From: Calditrichia bacterium
GTDB taxonomy: Bacteria > Calditrichota > Calditrichia > Calditrichales > J004
Length of the DNA: 64,000 nt
NCBI GenBank assembly: GCA_020635035.1
Contig: JACKAO010000008.1
Coordinates: 124,001 to 188,000 of the forward strand
Reading direction: 5' to 3'
Shown: positions 26,894 to 34,408 of the stretch, piece after piece
Numbering within the stretch: the stretch's first letter is position 1
How the letters are laid out: every line of letters starts with the position of its first letter
Made by a program: the position numbers and the translations under genes
The notes under the pieces: generated by a model
The model's database searches: none
The model's input: only the letters and a program-made list of their open reading frames with translations
What the model was told of the DNA's origin: nothing

Positions 26894-27459
26894 ATAATAT
26901 GGAAGATGCCGTAACAGAAATTCTGCGTGCAATAGGGGAAGATCCTGAACGGCAGGGTTTGCAGAAAACCCCATACCGCGTTGCCAAAATGTTTAAAGAA
27001 GTAACCCGCGGCTATAATCAGGATCCCAAGGCTATTATTAACAACGCCATTTTTGATGTGGAATACGATGAAATGGTTGTGGTTGCAAACATCGAATTTT
27101 ACAGTTTATGTGAGCATCACATGCTGCCCTTTTATGGTGTAGCCCATGTGGGTTATCTGCCCAAAGGTAAAGTTGTGGGCTTAAGCAAAATCCCCCGGAT
27201 TGTAGAAATGTTTGCACGACGTTTACAAGTGCAGGAAAACATGACCCGTCAGATTGCCGATACCCTTCAGGAATATCTGAATCCACAAGGGGTCGGTGTT
27301 GTTATTGAAGGTAAACACATGTGTATGATGATGCGTGGTGTGGAAAAAGACGCTGCAAAAATGATTACTTCCACCCTTTTAGGCGAGTTTCGTGAAAATC
27401 AGAAAACGAGAGACGAATTTTTAAGATTGATAAGGAGTTCCCGTGTCAATGGAATATAA
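26890..27459 (+). CDS. folE: GTP cyclohydrolase I
   Basis: 189 residues. It converts GTP to 7,8-dihydroneopterin triphosphate, the common precursor of folate and biopterin. Zinc ligands C74 and H77 (SLCEHHMLPF) and C145 (GKHMCMMMRGV) are present, as are IPRIVEMFARR and QENMTRQIADTL. I keep a TTG start because AAGGAG lies 8 bases before it; the next ATG (26899) would be too far. It overlaps the upstream PTPS by 4 bases and the downstream reductase by 17 bases. Its product is the substrate of PTPS. Confidence 0.96.
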   Translation: MNNMEDAVTEILRAIGEDPERQGLQKTPYRVAKMFKEVTRGYNQDPKAIINNAIFDVEYDEMVVVANIEFYSLCEHHMLPFYGVAHVGYLPKGKVVGLSKIPRIVEMFARRLQVQENMTRQIADTLQEYLNPQGVGVVIEGKHMCMMMRGVEKDAAKMITSTLLGEFRENQKTRDEFLRLIRSSRVNGI

Positions 27460-28156
27460 CAGCCTGGCAGTCATCAGCGGAGCCAGCCGTGGCATCGGGG
27501 CAGCAGTTGCCCGTAAACTTGCAGAGCAGGGCATGGGAGTTGTTTTACTTGCCCGCTCAAAAGACGCTTTGGAAAATGTTGCCGGTTATCTGCAGTCCGA
27601 AGGCCTGGTGGCGCATCCTTTTGCAGTCGATCTCAGTGTGTCATCAGAACTGGATGCCATGGTTGATTTTGTAAAAAACATCGGTGTAGAAGTGAAACTT
27701 GTTGTGCACAGTGCCGGAATTGCCCGTGTTGGAACAGTCGAAGAAATGTCTTTAGCTGACTGGCGCCGGGTCATTGATGTAAACCTTACTGCCCCTTTCA
27801 TGTTTTCACAAAAAATGATTCCGGTAATGAAAGCCGGTTCACAATTCATCTTTATAAATTCTGTTGCCGGTAAACAAAGCTTTCCGGAATGGGCTGCATA
27901 CAGTGCATCAAAACATGGCTTAAAAGCACTGGCAGATACTCTGCGCCAGGAAGTAGCCGATCGTGGTATCCGGGTAACAACACTCTACCCGACATCTGTG
28001 GACACCATGCTGCACAATGATCTGCCCTATGATTGGGATCGTAAAAAAATGCTGAAACCGCGGGATGTTGCAGATGCTGTCCTTTATTTAATGAGACAAC
28101 CTGCACATATAACAATCAATGAAATGGATATGGGTAATATCGCCGGAACCTTTTGA
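27443..28156 (+). CDS. Short-chain dehydrogenase/reductase, candidate sepiapterin-reductase-like enzyme
   Basis: 237 residues with a classical SDR fold: cofactor loop SGASRGIG (13-20), HSAGI, catalytic Ser in INSVAG and YSASK (Tyr-x-x-x-Lys). A GTG start with AAGGAG 5 bases upstream overlaps folE by 17 bases. Position in an operon with PTPS and GTP cyclohydrolase I makes reduction of 6-pyruvoyl-tetrahydropterin, as by sepiapterin reductase, the best guess. Sequence alone cannot separate this from other SDR substrates such as 3-oxoacyl-ACP. Confidence 0.85.
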   Translation: MSMEYNSLAVISGASRGIGAAVARKLAEQGMGVVLLARSKDALENVAGYLQSEGLVAHPFAVDLSVSSELDAMVDFVKNIGVEVKLVVHSAGIARVGTVEEMSLADWRRVIDVNLTAPFMFSQKMIPVMKAGSQFIFINSVAGKQSFPEWAAYSASKHGLKALADTLRQEVADRGIRVTTLYPTSVDTMLHNDLPYDWDRKKMLKPRDVADAVLYLMRQPAHITINEMDMGNIAGTF

Positions 28157-28168
28157 TCACAAAATGAA

Positions 28169-29194
28169 ATGAAATCTTCAAAAAATATTATTATCACCTG
28201 GTTAATACTTGTTGCACTTACTGTTACCATTCAAATTTTACTCGGCGGATATGTAAGATTAACCCGCTCAGGATTATCAATGTATGACTGGCATGTCGTG
28301 CATGGAATAATTCCGCCGCTTACCGAAGAAAGCTGGCAGGAAACTTTTGAAAATTATAAACAAACACCCGAGTATAAGCATATTAACGTTGGGATGACCC
28401 TGGATGAGTATAAGCTGATTTATTTCCGCGAATACAACCATCGTATTCTGGGACGCCTGACCGGGCTTATTTTTGTAGTGCCGTTTTTTATCTTTTTATT
28501 TACAAAGATTATCCCCTTCAGAAAATCATACATATATATGCTGATCGGATTGCTTTTTGCCGCGCAGGGTGTTCTGGGCTGGTATATGGTGAAAAGCGGG
28601 CTTGTTGATCAACCCTATGTCAGTCATTACCGCTTAGCGGCTCACCTGCTTATGGCATTTATGATCCTGGCACTGGTCGTTTGGAAAATAATGGATAATC
28701 TAACAACTTTTCAGCGACTTACATTCACTTTAATAAAGTCCAGAAGTTTTCGCTGGTCATTAGTGTTTTTCATAATACTGGGGCTGCAAATCACCTACGG
28801 TGCTTTTGTTGCCGGGCTCAAAGCAGGTCATGTTTCCAACACATTTCCGTTAATGTTTGGTTACCTGCTACCACCCAATCTGTTCAGCAGTGATATGCCT
28901 GTTATGCTGAACCTTTTTCAGAATTCTGTAACTGTACATTTTATACACCGCTGGCTGGCATTTTTTGTTTTCCTGTTTTCAATTATGGCTTATCTGGATT
29001 TAAAAAAGAAAAAGATTGGAAAAGCAATCTTTCTGCCAATACTGGTAGCGCTGCAGATTATTCTGGGTTTAACCGTCATCTGGATGAATGTGCCGGTTTC
29101 GGTTGCGTTGATTCACCAGGGTGGTGCTGTGCTTGTTTTTTCAGCATTTATTATGTTGCTGCACCGGCGGGCTGCAATAGACACTAATGCCTGA
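28169..29194 (+). CDS. ctaA: Heme A synthase (COX15/CtaA)
   Basis: 341 residues with about eight membrane segments. It oxidises the heme O methyl group to formyl for cytochrome oxidase. Heme-ligand and conserved motifs appear in order: REYNHRILGRLTG, HYRLAAHLLM, VHFIHRWLAFF and ALIHQGGAVLVF, each carrying a conserved His. YKHINVGMTLDEYK and LGGYVRLTRSGLSM near the start are typical of the COX15-like form. It starts 12 bp after the reductase and may share the pterin operon's transcript. ctaB and oxidase subunits are not in the window. Confidence 0.94.
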   Translation: MKSSKNIIITWLILVALTVTIQILLGGYVRLTRSGLSMYDWHVVHGIIPPLTEESWQETFENYKQTPEYKHINVGMTLDEYKLIYFREYNHRILGRLTGLIFVVPFFIFLFTKIIPFRKSYIYMLIGLLFAAQGVLGWYMVKSGLVDQPYVSHYRLAAHLLMAFMILALVVWKIMDNLTTFQRLTFTLIKSRSFRWSLVFFIILGLQITYGAFVAGLKAGHVSNTFPLMFGYLLPPNLFSSDMPVMLNLFQNSVTVHFIHRWLAFFVFLFSIMAYLDLKKKKIGKAIFLPILVALQIILGLTVIWMNVPVSVALIHQGGAVLVFSAFIMLLHRRAAIDTNA

Positions 29195-29219
29195 AGAACT
29201 TTCATCATTCTACATATTT

Positions 29220-29341
29220 TTGTCATTCCCGTGCACACGATAATTCGTTACATGTCATCCCGGTTGCGAAGCACACCGGGATCTCTTGAACTTTTAACCA
29301 CTGGATTCCGGTGTTCCATTTCATGAAAACCGCAATGACAA
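29220..29341. repeat. Palindromic intergenic repeat with terminal inverted TTGTCATT
   Basis: TTGTCATT at 29220-29227 and AATGACAA at 29334-29341 bound about 120 bp. Inside, ATCCCGGT (29257-29264) and ACCGGGAT (29275-29282) form a perfect hairpin, and a TGGATTCCGGTG stretch follows. This layout, GTCAT-CCCGG ... CCGG ... AATGAC, resembles the small dispersed palindromic repeats seen in many bacteria. Only one copy is in the window. Confidence 0.6.
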
Positions 29342-29381
29342 CGCTATTAACCACAAAATTAACAAAAACATCCGGGGAAAA

Positions 29382-29486
29382 CCATAGCAGCCGGTTCTGC
29401 ACTGCTATGGCGGGGGAGTCCCGGAATTAAGATATTAAAATTGCGGGCGATCTGTTTTATTTACGCGGCCATTGATCACCCGCAAT
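29382..29486. repeat. Two hairpins in the intergenic space after ctaA
   Basis: CCATAGCAG (29382-29390) and CTGCTATGG (29402-29410) are a perfect 9 bp stem around 11 bases. A 13 bp stem with one mismatch (29440-29452 with 29474-29486, TTGCGGGCGATC-type) follows. The hairpins could be part of the neighbouring repeat or act as terminators between convergent ctaA and the DUF4846 gene. The remaining ~190 bases to 29672 show nothing more. Confidence 0.5.
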
Positions 29487-29672
29487 AGCATTATCCCACT
29501 ATTCAGACATACCAAATAGCATGCCAAAAATCTATAAAAAAGAATATTGATTGATATATTGGGGATAAAAATTTCAGAAGAGAAAATTTTGAAAAGTGAT
29601 TAGTAAAAACCATGCAAATTATGCGTTTGATTTTCGCAAATTTTGCACGATTTTGTTTTTGAAGAGTAAATT

Positions 29673-30557
29673 CTACTCAAAAGCAGGAAAACGACGTAAA
29701 CCCGACCAATACATTTTTTTCCGGATTGGTAAGCCGGGATATTCATTTTCTGTAACTTTAAACCATGGGCTGCCTTGTTTGTTTTGTAACAGATAAAACT
29801 GACAGGCGGGTGTATCACCCTGACCTATCAATGCTATCCTTTCACCCTTTTCATTAACTGCCAAATCGATAATTAAAACAGCATGGCCTTTCGGGCCTTT
29901 TTTAACGATAAAATTCCCCGGTTTAAGGTCATTAATCTGAACCTGCGGATAGTTATAAAAAAATGTTTGCGTTCCGGAATATTCAAATATGCAATTCAGA
30001 TAACGCTTATAGTTTTTTGCTGATGAATCGGGACTGGCTTTATTAAAAATCTTAAAATTGAGACCCTGAAAAGTCGGCCTGCTTCCTTTCATCCAATCGT
30101 TCCAGCTTAAAATAGTCCCATCAGGTAAAGGAAATTTTATCTCATCCTGCTTTTTGTTTTGTTTAAGGTAGTCAGCATAAAAGACCAGAATAATATCCAT
30201 ACATTGCCACAACGGCTTGTCCATAATATCCACCGGGATTACTGCAGCAAGCGCTGAATCATTTGCAGCCACCCGCTGTCTGTTTTTGTAGTCTTTAACA
30301 GCAGATAAACCATCAACAACCGGGAGTTTACGCAGATAATCAGCAAACGATCCTAATATTACATCGACACGCTTATAGCCTGGTGGGGGTTTAATATGTT
30401 CTTCAATGGTTGGGAAAGTATCGGTTTGATATGCGGATGGAGAAAGGAATATCTCCCCGGCGAAGATATTCCCGCCGTGCAATAAAACACATATTAAAAT
30501 GAAGTATTTCAAATGCTTAAAATTCAAAGACCTGGTGTATATTGGGCAGGAGCACAT
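29673..30557 (-). CDS. Exported DUF4846-family protein
   Basis: Up to 294 residues. Family features: an IEEHIKPPPGYKR opening, SFADYLRKLPV, VIPVDI and WQCMDIILVFYADYL, then GPKGHAVLIIDLAV and IGQGDTPACQFYLLQN. This pattern is DUF4846, an uncharacterised exported family possibly with a peptidase-like fold. The upstream gene's stop at 30517 makes the first ATG overlap by 41 bases; a TTG at 30512 would give a cleaner signal peptide (KYFILICVLLHGGNIFAGE), so the start is uncertain. Function unknown. Confidence 0.75.
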   Translation of the reverse strand: MCSCPIYTRSLNFKHLKYFILICVLLHGGNIFAGEIFLSPSAYQTDTFPTIEEHIKPPPGYKRVDVILGSFADYLRKLPVVDGLSAVKDYKNRQRVAANDSALAAVIPVDIMDKPLWQCMDIILVFYADYLKQNKKQDEIKFPLPDGTILSWNDWMKGSRPTFQGLNFKIFNKASPDSSAKNYKRYLNCIFEYSGTQTFFYNYPQVQINDLKPGNFIVKKGPKGHAVLIIDLAVNEKGERIALIGQGDTPACQFYLLQNKQGSPWFKVTENEYPGLPIRKKMYWSGLRRFPAFE

Positions 30558-31455
30558 TCATGGCGTTCTGGGCCAGGCTTTGATCCAGTGGCAGGCAGAT
30601 CAGCAAAGTTTTACCGATCTTACCGGCAGCAAGTCGTTCTACATAAAATCCGCTGTTATTCATCTGGGCAATGGAATGCAGTGTCTGTTCGATCCCTTCA
30701 ATCCGGAAATCAAAGAATGGTTCAAGCGATGTTAACGTTATATCCCGCGGACCGATGCCGTTTCCGCCAAGAGTGAAGATCAGCTCAACGTCATTTTCAA
30801 GCCATTTTTGTACTTTTTCGATAAGCTTATCAGCATCATTTGAAATTATATCATAATTATCGGTATTGTATCCGGCTTTTGTAAAACCGTCCTTTAGCGA
30901 TAATCCAACTTTATCTTCCGCTAATCCGGCCATAATTCTATCGGATATTACCAGAATGCCAACCTTCTGCGGTTTGCGCACTGCCAACATTTTTTTAGCA
31001 TTTGTTTTTGGTACCAGCTTTATGTCTTTGATATAAGCTTCAGGGTCTTGTTCACGACACATATCAAGAATCGTTAAAGCCGCGACTGAGACTGCTGTCA
31101 AAGCTTCCATATCCACACTCGATGGCGTTACAGCTTTTACAACCGAACTGATCTGAATGTGATCGGATTCAGATTTAAATTCCAGGTCAACCCAGGTCAG
31201 CGTATTGGAATGGTGAAATGGTATAAATTCAGCAGCACGTTTTGCAGCCTGAATTCCGGCAACACGTGCGGCAGTAACTACATCATTTTTAAGTTTATCA
31301 TTGTCAAGAATGCTTGCCCGGGCAGCATCGTTAACAATAATTTTACCTTCAGCTCCTGATGTATTGTGGGCAGCAGGTTTAGCAGAAGCATCATGCATGT
31401 GATAAAGCCCGTTTTCTTTGATTATTTCTTTTGCATCAATCATTTTCTTCACCAT
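30517..31455 (-). CDS. Fused MoaC-MoaB molybdenum cofactor biosynthesis protein, diverged
   Basis: 312 residues. The N-terminal half (about 1-155) is MoaC-like, which makes cyclic pyranopterin monophosphate: AARVAGIQAAKRAAEFIP, VDMEALTAVSVAALTILDM. The C-terminal half (164-312) is MoaB/MogA-like, which adenylates molybdopterin: GILVISDRIMAG, GGNGIGPRD. Several signature residues are changed: CHPL is HHSN (81-84), KTGVEME is TPSSVDME, GGKSG is TNAKK, and the MoaB PGSP loop is LPLDQ. The fusion itself is seen in Bacteroidetes-like genomes. It overlaps the omega-amidase by 20 bases. No other Mo-cofactor genes are in the window. Confidence 0.86.
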   Translation of the reverse strand: MVKKMIDAKEIIKENGLYHMHDASAKPAAHNTSGAEGKIIVNDAARASILDNDKLKNDVVTAARVAGIQAAKRAAEFIPFHHSNTLTWVDLEFKSESDHIQISSVVKAVTPSSVDMEALTAVSVAALTILDMCREQDPEAYIKDIKLVPKTNAKKMLAVRKPQKVGILVISDRIMAGLAEDKVGLSLKDGFTKAGYNTDNYDIISNDADKLIEKVQKWLENDVELIFTLGGNGIGPRDITLTSLEPFFDFRIEGIEQTLHSIAQMNNSGFYVERLAAGKIGKTLLICLPLDQSLAQNAMNVLLPNIHQVFEF

Positions 31456-32227
31456 CTATTGAAAATTTGTCTGCATCCATCCATACCGGGAACTTTCTGC
31501 GGTAGTTTTCCAGTTTTTCCCATGACAGTGTCTCTGTATGAATAAATTCTTTATCTGCTTCCTGCTTAATTATATTCCCCAAAGGATCAATGATTGCTGA
31601 ATCACCCCTGTAATAAATATTCAGGCCATCACTTCCAACCCTGTTTACACCAATCGTATAAGCCTGATTTTCAACAGCCCTGGCTTGCAGCAACAAGCGC
31701 CAGTGCGATGAGCGTCTTTCCGGCCAGTTGGCCACGTAAAGGATAACATCGTAGCTTGCCTGTTTTTGTCTGGCCCAAACCGGGAAACGCAAATCATAAC
31801 AAACAAGCGGGCAAACTGTCCAACCGTTGACTTGACCAAGAAGACGTTTTTTACCGGGTGTATATATTTTATGCTCATCCGCCATACGAAATAAATGACG
31901 TTTATCATAACGCAGAACTTCGCCATTTTTTTTGACCCAGAACAAGCGGTTGAAATAAGCATTTTGATCCTTAATTATTACACTTCCTATAATGTCGGCC
32001 TTTTTAGCAGCTGCTTTACTCTTTAGCCAGTTCAATGTCCGATCATTGTCCGATTCAGCAAGTTTTTCAGCATTCATTGAAAACCCTGTTGTAAACATCT
32101 CGGGGAGCACAATGAGATCCGTTGGGTTTTTTATACTGTCTATTTTCTCAGAAAACATATCCAGGTTTTTTTCGGGATCTTCCCAATGAAGTCCACTTTG
32201 GATAATGGTTACAGTCAAATCCTGCAT
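31436..32227 (-). CDS. Omega-amidase/nitrilase-family hydrolase (YafV-like)
   Basis: 263 residues with the nitrilase Glu-Lys-Cys triad: E43 (VLPEMFTTGFS), K109 (RYDKRHLF), C143 (PLVCYDLRFP). ANWPERR and ARAVENQAY are typical of YafV/Nit2 omega-amidases, which hydrolyse alpha-ketoglutaramate or alpha-ketosuccinamate. It overlaps an aminotransferase of the YbdL/KAT type by 13 bases. The two together would form the glutamine transaminase-omega-amidase route used to salvage methionine-derived 2-oxo acids. Confidence 0.9.
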   Translation of the reverse strand: MQDLTVTIIQSGLHWEDPEKNLDMFSEKIDSIKNPTDLIVLPEMFTTGFSMNAEKLAESDNDRTLNWLKSKAAAKKADIIGSVIIKDQNAYFNRLFWVKKNGEVLRYDKRHLFRMADEHKIYTPGKKRLLGQVNGWTVCPLVCYDLRFPVWARQKQASYDVILYVANWPERRSSHWRLLLQARAVENQAYTIGVNRVGSDGLNIYYRGDSAIIDPLGNIIKQEADKEFIHTETLSWEKLENYRRKFPVWMDADKFSIDGEEND

Positions 32228-33375
32228 AAAATCTCTGCTGCTTGTTCAAGGGTTTCATTTTTTTTAGCGAAGCAAAAACGTATTATTTTATTGTCCTGGC
32301 CATTTCTGTAGAATACAGATGTTGGGATCGCTGCAATTTTGTGTTCAATGGCCAATCGTCTAACAAATTCAATATCATTTTCATCGCTTATAGCTGAATA
32401 AGTCATGAGCTGGAAATAAGTTCCATGATTTTCTATCGGGAGAAAGGCTGATTCTTTGGTCAGATTCAGGAAGAGATCTCTTTTTTGCTGATAAAAACCG
32501 GGTAACTCCAAATAATGCTCGGGTTCTTTCAGGAAATCCGCATAAGCATATTGGGCCGGTGTATTAATAGAAAATGTTATGAACTGGTGGATCTTGCGGA
32601 ATTCTTTCATTAATTCAAATGGCGCCATGCAATAACCGACTTTCCAACCTGTGGCATGAAAGGTTTTGCCAAGCGAACTTATTACAAAACTACGTTCAGT
32701 TAATTCAGGAAATCGCGCCAGGCTTTGATGGTAAAAACCATCAAAAATGATATGCTCATAAACTTCATCACTGATCAGGATAATATCTGTGGTTTTTACA
32801 ATCTGAATCAGATTCTGTATGTCCTTTTCAGAAAGAACTGCACCTGTTGGATTGTGCGGAGAATTAATAATAATGGCGCGGGTTTTTGTATTGATTTTAT
32901 GTTTTACCTGTTGCCAATCAATACGAAAATCAGGTAAAACTAGCGGAATAGTAACTGGTTTGCCGCCGCTGTATTCGATCATTGGAATATACGCATCATA
33001 CCATGGTTCAAATATTATCACTTCATCACCCGGCTGCACCACAGCTGTAATTGCCGCATACAATGCTTCCGTTGCACCGGAAGTAATGGTAATTTCGCTT
33101 TCGGGATCGTATTTTGCACCGTATAAGTTTTCAGTTTTTTGAACCAGGTTTTCACGCAGACAAGCTACTCCGGGCATAGGTGCATATTGATTATTACCCT
33201 TTAACATATGCCGGTGCATTAATTCAATTAATTTCGGATGGCATGGAAAATCCGGAAAGCCCTGGGAAAGATTAATGGCTTTTTCTTTTGCTGCAAGAGC
33301 AGACATGATCGAAAAAATGGATGTTTTCAGATCGGGTTGTTTTGATGTCAGCTTAATCTGTTCATTAATCTGCAT
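32215..33375 (-). CDS. ybdL: PLP-dependent aminotransferase, YbdL/kynurenine-glutamine transaminase type
   Basis: 386 residues, fold-type I class I/II. The PLP lysine is K237 in SSLGKTFHATGWKVGY. NSPHNPTGAVLS, ISDEVYEH and LSQGFPDFP (36-44) match YbdL, a methionine/glutamine-type transaminase. Arg that binds the substrate carboxylate is in IRFCFAKK near the end. SD AGGAAGG precedes the ATG. Coupled to the omega-amidase gene, so it probably transaminates a 2-oxo acid, such as 4-methylthio-2-oxobutyrate, with glutamine as donor. Confidence 0.92.
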   Translation of the reverse strand: MQINEQIKLTSKQPDLKTSIFSIMSALAAKEKAINLSQGFPDFPCHPKLIELMHRHMLKGNNQYAPMPGVACLRENLVQKTENLYGAKYDPESEITITSGATEALYAAITAVVQPGDEVIIFEPWYDAYIPMIEYSGGKPVTIPLVLPDFRIDWQQVKHKINTKTRAIIINSPHNPTGAVLSEKDIQNLIQIVKTTDIILISDEVYEHIIFDGFYHQSLARFPELTERSFVISSLGKTFHATGWKVGYCMAPFELMKEFRKIHQFITFSINTPAQYAYADFLKEPEHYLELPGFYQQKRDLFLNLTKESAFLPIENHGTYFQLMTYSAISDENDIEFVRRLAIEHKIAAIPTSVFYRNGQDNKIIRFCFAKKNETLEQAAEILCRI

Positions 33376-33395
33376 AACCTTCCTGATTTATTTTT

Positions 33396-33833
33396 TTACC
33401 CCGGTGACTTCCCGATTTGTTTTTCAATATGGGCTGCTGCATAGCCAATAGCGTAAAACAAAATCCAGAAACCGGATATACCCCGCAATTTATCATGACT
33501 GAGATTTAAATCAACCCAGCCGTTACCGCTTTCAGCTGATAATGTAGTAATAAAATTGATTATTGCGTAAAAAGTTAAAAAAAGAAGAATATATCTTTGT
33601 GTTTGGGGGAGTTTAAACAAAATCGATTTAAAGGAAAGATTGTTTTCACTGTCATTATAAATATCTTTTATTGTGCGGCTGGCATACAACCATGCGATAA
33701 GCATCCCTGCTGTAAAAGGCATTGATAAAACATTGCCGGGATGAAACGTCATGGTTACTATCAATAAATGCAAAAAAAGACTCAAACAAAAACCAGCAAT
33801 AAAAATCAGATCAATGCGCAGTTTATTTTTCAT
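33396..33833 (-). CDS. Four-span membrane protein of unknown function
   Basis: 145 residues with hydrophobic segments near 8-28, 36-50, 80-98 and 118-135. The loop between spans 2 and 3 is polar (NDSENNLSFKSI). No family recognised. It lies 20 bp upstream of the aminotransferase and 19 bp downstream of a rhodanese gene, so it is likely in the same transcript. Function unknown. Confidence 0.62.
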   Translation of the reverse strand: MKNKLRIDLIFIAGFCLSLFLHLLIVTMTFHPGNVLSMPFTAGMLIAWLYASRTIKDIYNDSENNLSFKSILFKLPQTQRYILLFLTFYAIINFITTLSAESGNGWVDLNLSHDKLRGISGFWILFYAIGYAAAHIEKQIGKSPG

Positions 33834-33852
33834 AAAGAATCAGATATACCTG

Positions 33853-34200
33853 TTATTCATTCCCGAATTCAACAGGAAATTCTTTTTCATACCATTCCAC
33901 AATTCCATTACTCATATTGATCAGATTTGAATATCCCATGCTGCTTAACTGAAAAAGCAGGCTGGCACTGCGACTGCCCGTACGGCAATAGATAATTACA
34001 TCTTTATCTTTAGGTAATTCCTGCCATCGTGCATTCATCATGCTCATCGGGATAAGTTTAGCGCCTGGAATACGGATTTCGTCATATTCATATTGTTCGC
34101 GAATATCAATAAATTCTGTTCCTTTATCGTATTCTGCCTTTGCCTGTTGTGCATCATAATTCTTAAACATAGAACTCCATTGGTTATCTGAAATAGTCAT
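33853..34200 (-). CDS. Single-domain rhodanese-like protein
   Basis: 115 residues. The rhodanese fold is clear: FIDIREQYEYDEIRIPGA and the active-site loop IYCRTGSRS with C72. Such small proteins carry persulfide sulfur to partners. The first ATG has no ribosome site; a second ATG at residue 11 is possible. It is the first gene of a run leading to the aminotransferase, omega-amidase and MoaC-MoaB; sulfur transfer to molybdopterin or to methionine-derived thiols is conceivable but unproven. Confidence 0.88.
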   Translation of the reverse strand: MTISDNQWSSMFKNYDAQQAKAEYDKGTEFIDIREQYEYDEIRIPGAKLIPMSMMNARWQELPKDKDVIIYCRTGSRSASLLFQLSSMGYSNLINMSNGIVEWYEKEFPVEFGNE

Positions 34201-34408
34201 TGATGAATCAAGCAGGCTAAAGGTTACAAATCCTTATATGATTTTTTTCCATCAAATCTTAAAAAAAAATCGTTCCAAAATTAGTGCTTTAAGGATTATA
34301 TACCAAAAAAGTTCGCTTCAAACATACCTTTCTGCTAAAATAGTGCTCAACTAATTCAGAATTATCTTTTGAATAAAAGAATACATAAAATTTAATGACA
34401 GGATCGAT

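Noticed and set aside
29195..29672. CRISPR array or tRNA in the intergenic palindromes
   Set aside because: The stems are unique in length and sequence, with no regular spacer-repeat pattern, and no cloverleaf with an anticodon and T-loop could be found.
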